From positions 3,279,001 to 3,343,000 of the forward strand of contig NZ_CP086727.1 of the NCBI RefSeq assembly GCF_020906275.1: a stretch of 64,000 nucleotides of DNA, given 5' to 3'. Origin of the DNA: Parasphingorhabdus litoris DSM 22379 (GTDB lineage: Bacteria > Pseudomonadota > Alphaproteobacteria > Sphingomonadales > Sphingomonadaceae). Shown here piece after piece: positions 63,692-64,000 of this stretch (positions are counted from its first letter, which is position 1; every line of letters begins with the position of its first letter). Under the pieces are notes generated by a model, which was given only the letters and a program-made list of their open reading frames with translations, was not told the origin of the DNA and did no database searches. A program made the position numbers and the translations under genes.

Positions 63692-64000
63692 ATGATCGAA
63701 ACCAAGACAGTCTCCTTCGGCTATGAAGAGGTGGATGAAGATGAGAAGGTTGGTCGTGTTGGCCAGGTCTTCTCCAGCGTCGCGAGCAAATATGATGTGA
63801 TGAACGACGCCATGAGCGCTGGTACGCATCGACTGTGGAAGGATCGCTTTGCGCGCCGGGTCAAACCCCGGGCCGGCGAAGAGATTCTCGATATGGCCGG
63901 CGGCACAGGCGATATCGCGTTTCGCATGGTCGATAGTGGCGCGAACATTACGGTTGCCGATATCAACCCCGACATGCTTTCCGAAGGACTCGACCGCGCC
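63692..64000 (+). CDS. ubiE: Ubiquinone/menaquinone C-methyltransferase UbiE (3' end outside window)
   Basis: Open frame from ATG 63692 to the right edge (103 residues visible). It contains F-S-S-V-A-S-K-Y-D-V-M-N-D near residues 28-40 and D-M-A-G-G-T-G-D-I-A-F near 66-76, the UbiE/COQ5 SAM-binding signature. It methylates quinone precursors. Being divergent from mutM is the usual order in sphingomonads and related groups. Confidence 0.95.
   Translation, partial: MIETKTVSFGYEEVDEDEKVGRVGQVFSSVASKYDVMNDAMSAGTHRLWKDRFARRVKPRAGEEILDMAGGTGDIAFRMVDSGANITVADINPDMLSEGLDRA

Overview
The window reads as one contiguous stretch of chromosome from an alphaproteobacterium, most likely a marine or freshwater sphingomonad (Sphingomonadales, Sphingorhabdus/Parasphingorhabdus-like). 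This is inferred from protein character, the moderately high G+C, and familiar gene neighbourhoods: purH - heparinase-like - rpe - rsmB; lysA - lptM - argH; and dnaA - rpsT - mutM - ubiE. No phage, transposase, CRISPR array or rRNA operon is visible. Most of the window is housekeeping DNA with small accessory islands. The first gene (5' end) and ubiE (3' end) are cut by the window edges.

Layout. 1-3.8 kb: a DUF3604 lipoprotein, a membrane-anchored parvulin-type isomerase and a HupE/UreJ-like membrane protein, one co-directional unit. 4-5.4 kb: gpmA facing a small GGDEF protein. 5.6-15 kb: a long + strand run of purE, purK, folA, an M19 dipeptidase, ribF, a phosphodiesterase, ileS, lspA and a DUF3035 lipoprotein. 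15-22 kb: - strand GFA protein, purH, heparinase-like, rpe, rsmB, htpX. 22-30 kb: a mixed accessory stretch with a DUF1674 protein, a nitronate monooxygenase-like enzyme, a subclass B3 metallo-beta-lactamase with an XRE regulator, a Tat-type SDR, a TauD-like dioxygenase and an alpha/beta hydrolase. 30.5-32.3 kb: ribB (with an N-terminal HTH and a degenerate RibA half) plus ribH behind a striking pair of palindromes. 32.3-36.4 kb: a bacterial voltage-gated sodium channel, then tyrosine catabolism genes (hppD, a VOC protein, a fumarylacetoacetase-like hydrolase) and an Lrp-type regulator. 36.5-41.4 kb: thiolase-like protein, CoA-transferase, DUF1330 protein, GMC oxidoreductase. 41.7-48.4 kb: a signalling block of CHASE2 adenylate/guanylate cyclase, a giant FecR-TPR-beta-barrel protein and a seven-helix GGDEF protein. 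48.5-57.4 kb: ABM protein, thiolase, MscS channel, TlyA, small lipoprotein, orphan small transcription unit, DUF2721, truncated CysG-type siroheme enzyme, lysA, lptM, argH. 57.4-64 kb: TlpA-like thioredoxin, tRNA-Val(TAC), dnaA, DUF4136 lipoprotein, a receiver-like/winged-helix regulator, rpsT, mutM and the start of ubiE.

The observations I rate highest are: (1) the ribB promoter, with two perfect palindromes whose centres are about 31.5 bp apart, one containing a TATAAT box, in front of an enzyme that itself begins with an XRE-like helix-turn-helix and ends in a GTP-cyclohydrolase-like domain that lacks the zinc cysteines, which suggests a self-regulating enzyme; (2) the stop-to-start coupled pair of a FecR-TPR-outer-membrane-barrel protein and a CHASE2 nucleotide cyclase, a candidate envelope-to-cyclic-nucleotide signalling unit; (3) the BacNav channel with a NavAb-type selectivity filter; and (4) an orphan small transcription unit at about 52.9-53.17 kb with a near-perfect Shine-Dalgarno, tiny ORFs and a strong terminator. 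All functions are read from sequence motifs and memory of families; no database search was run.
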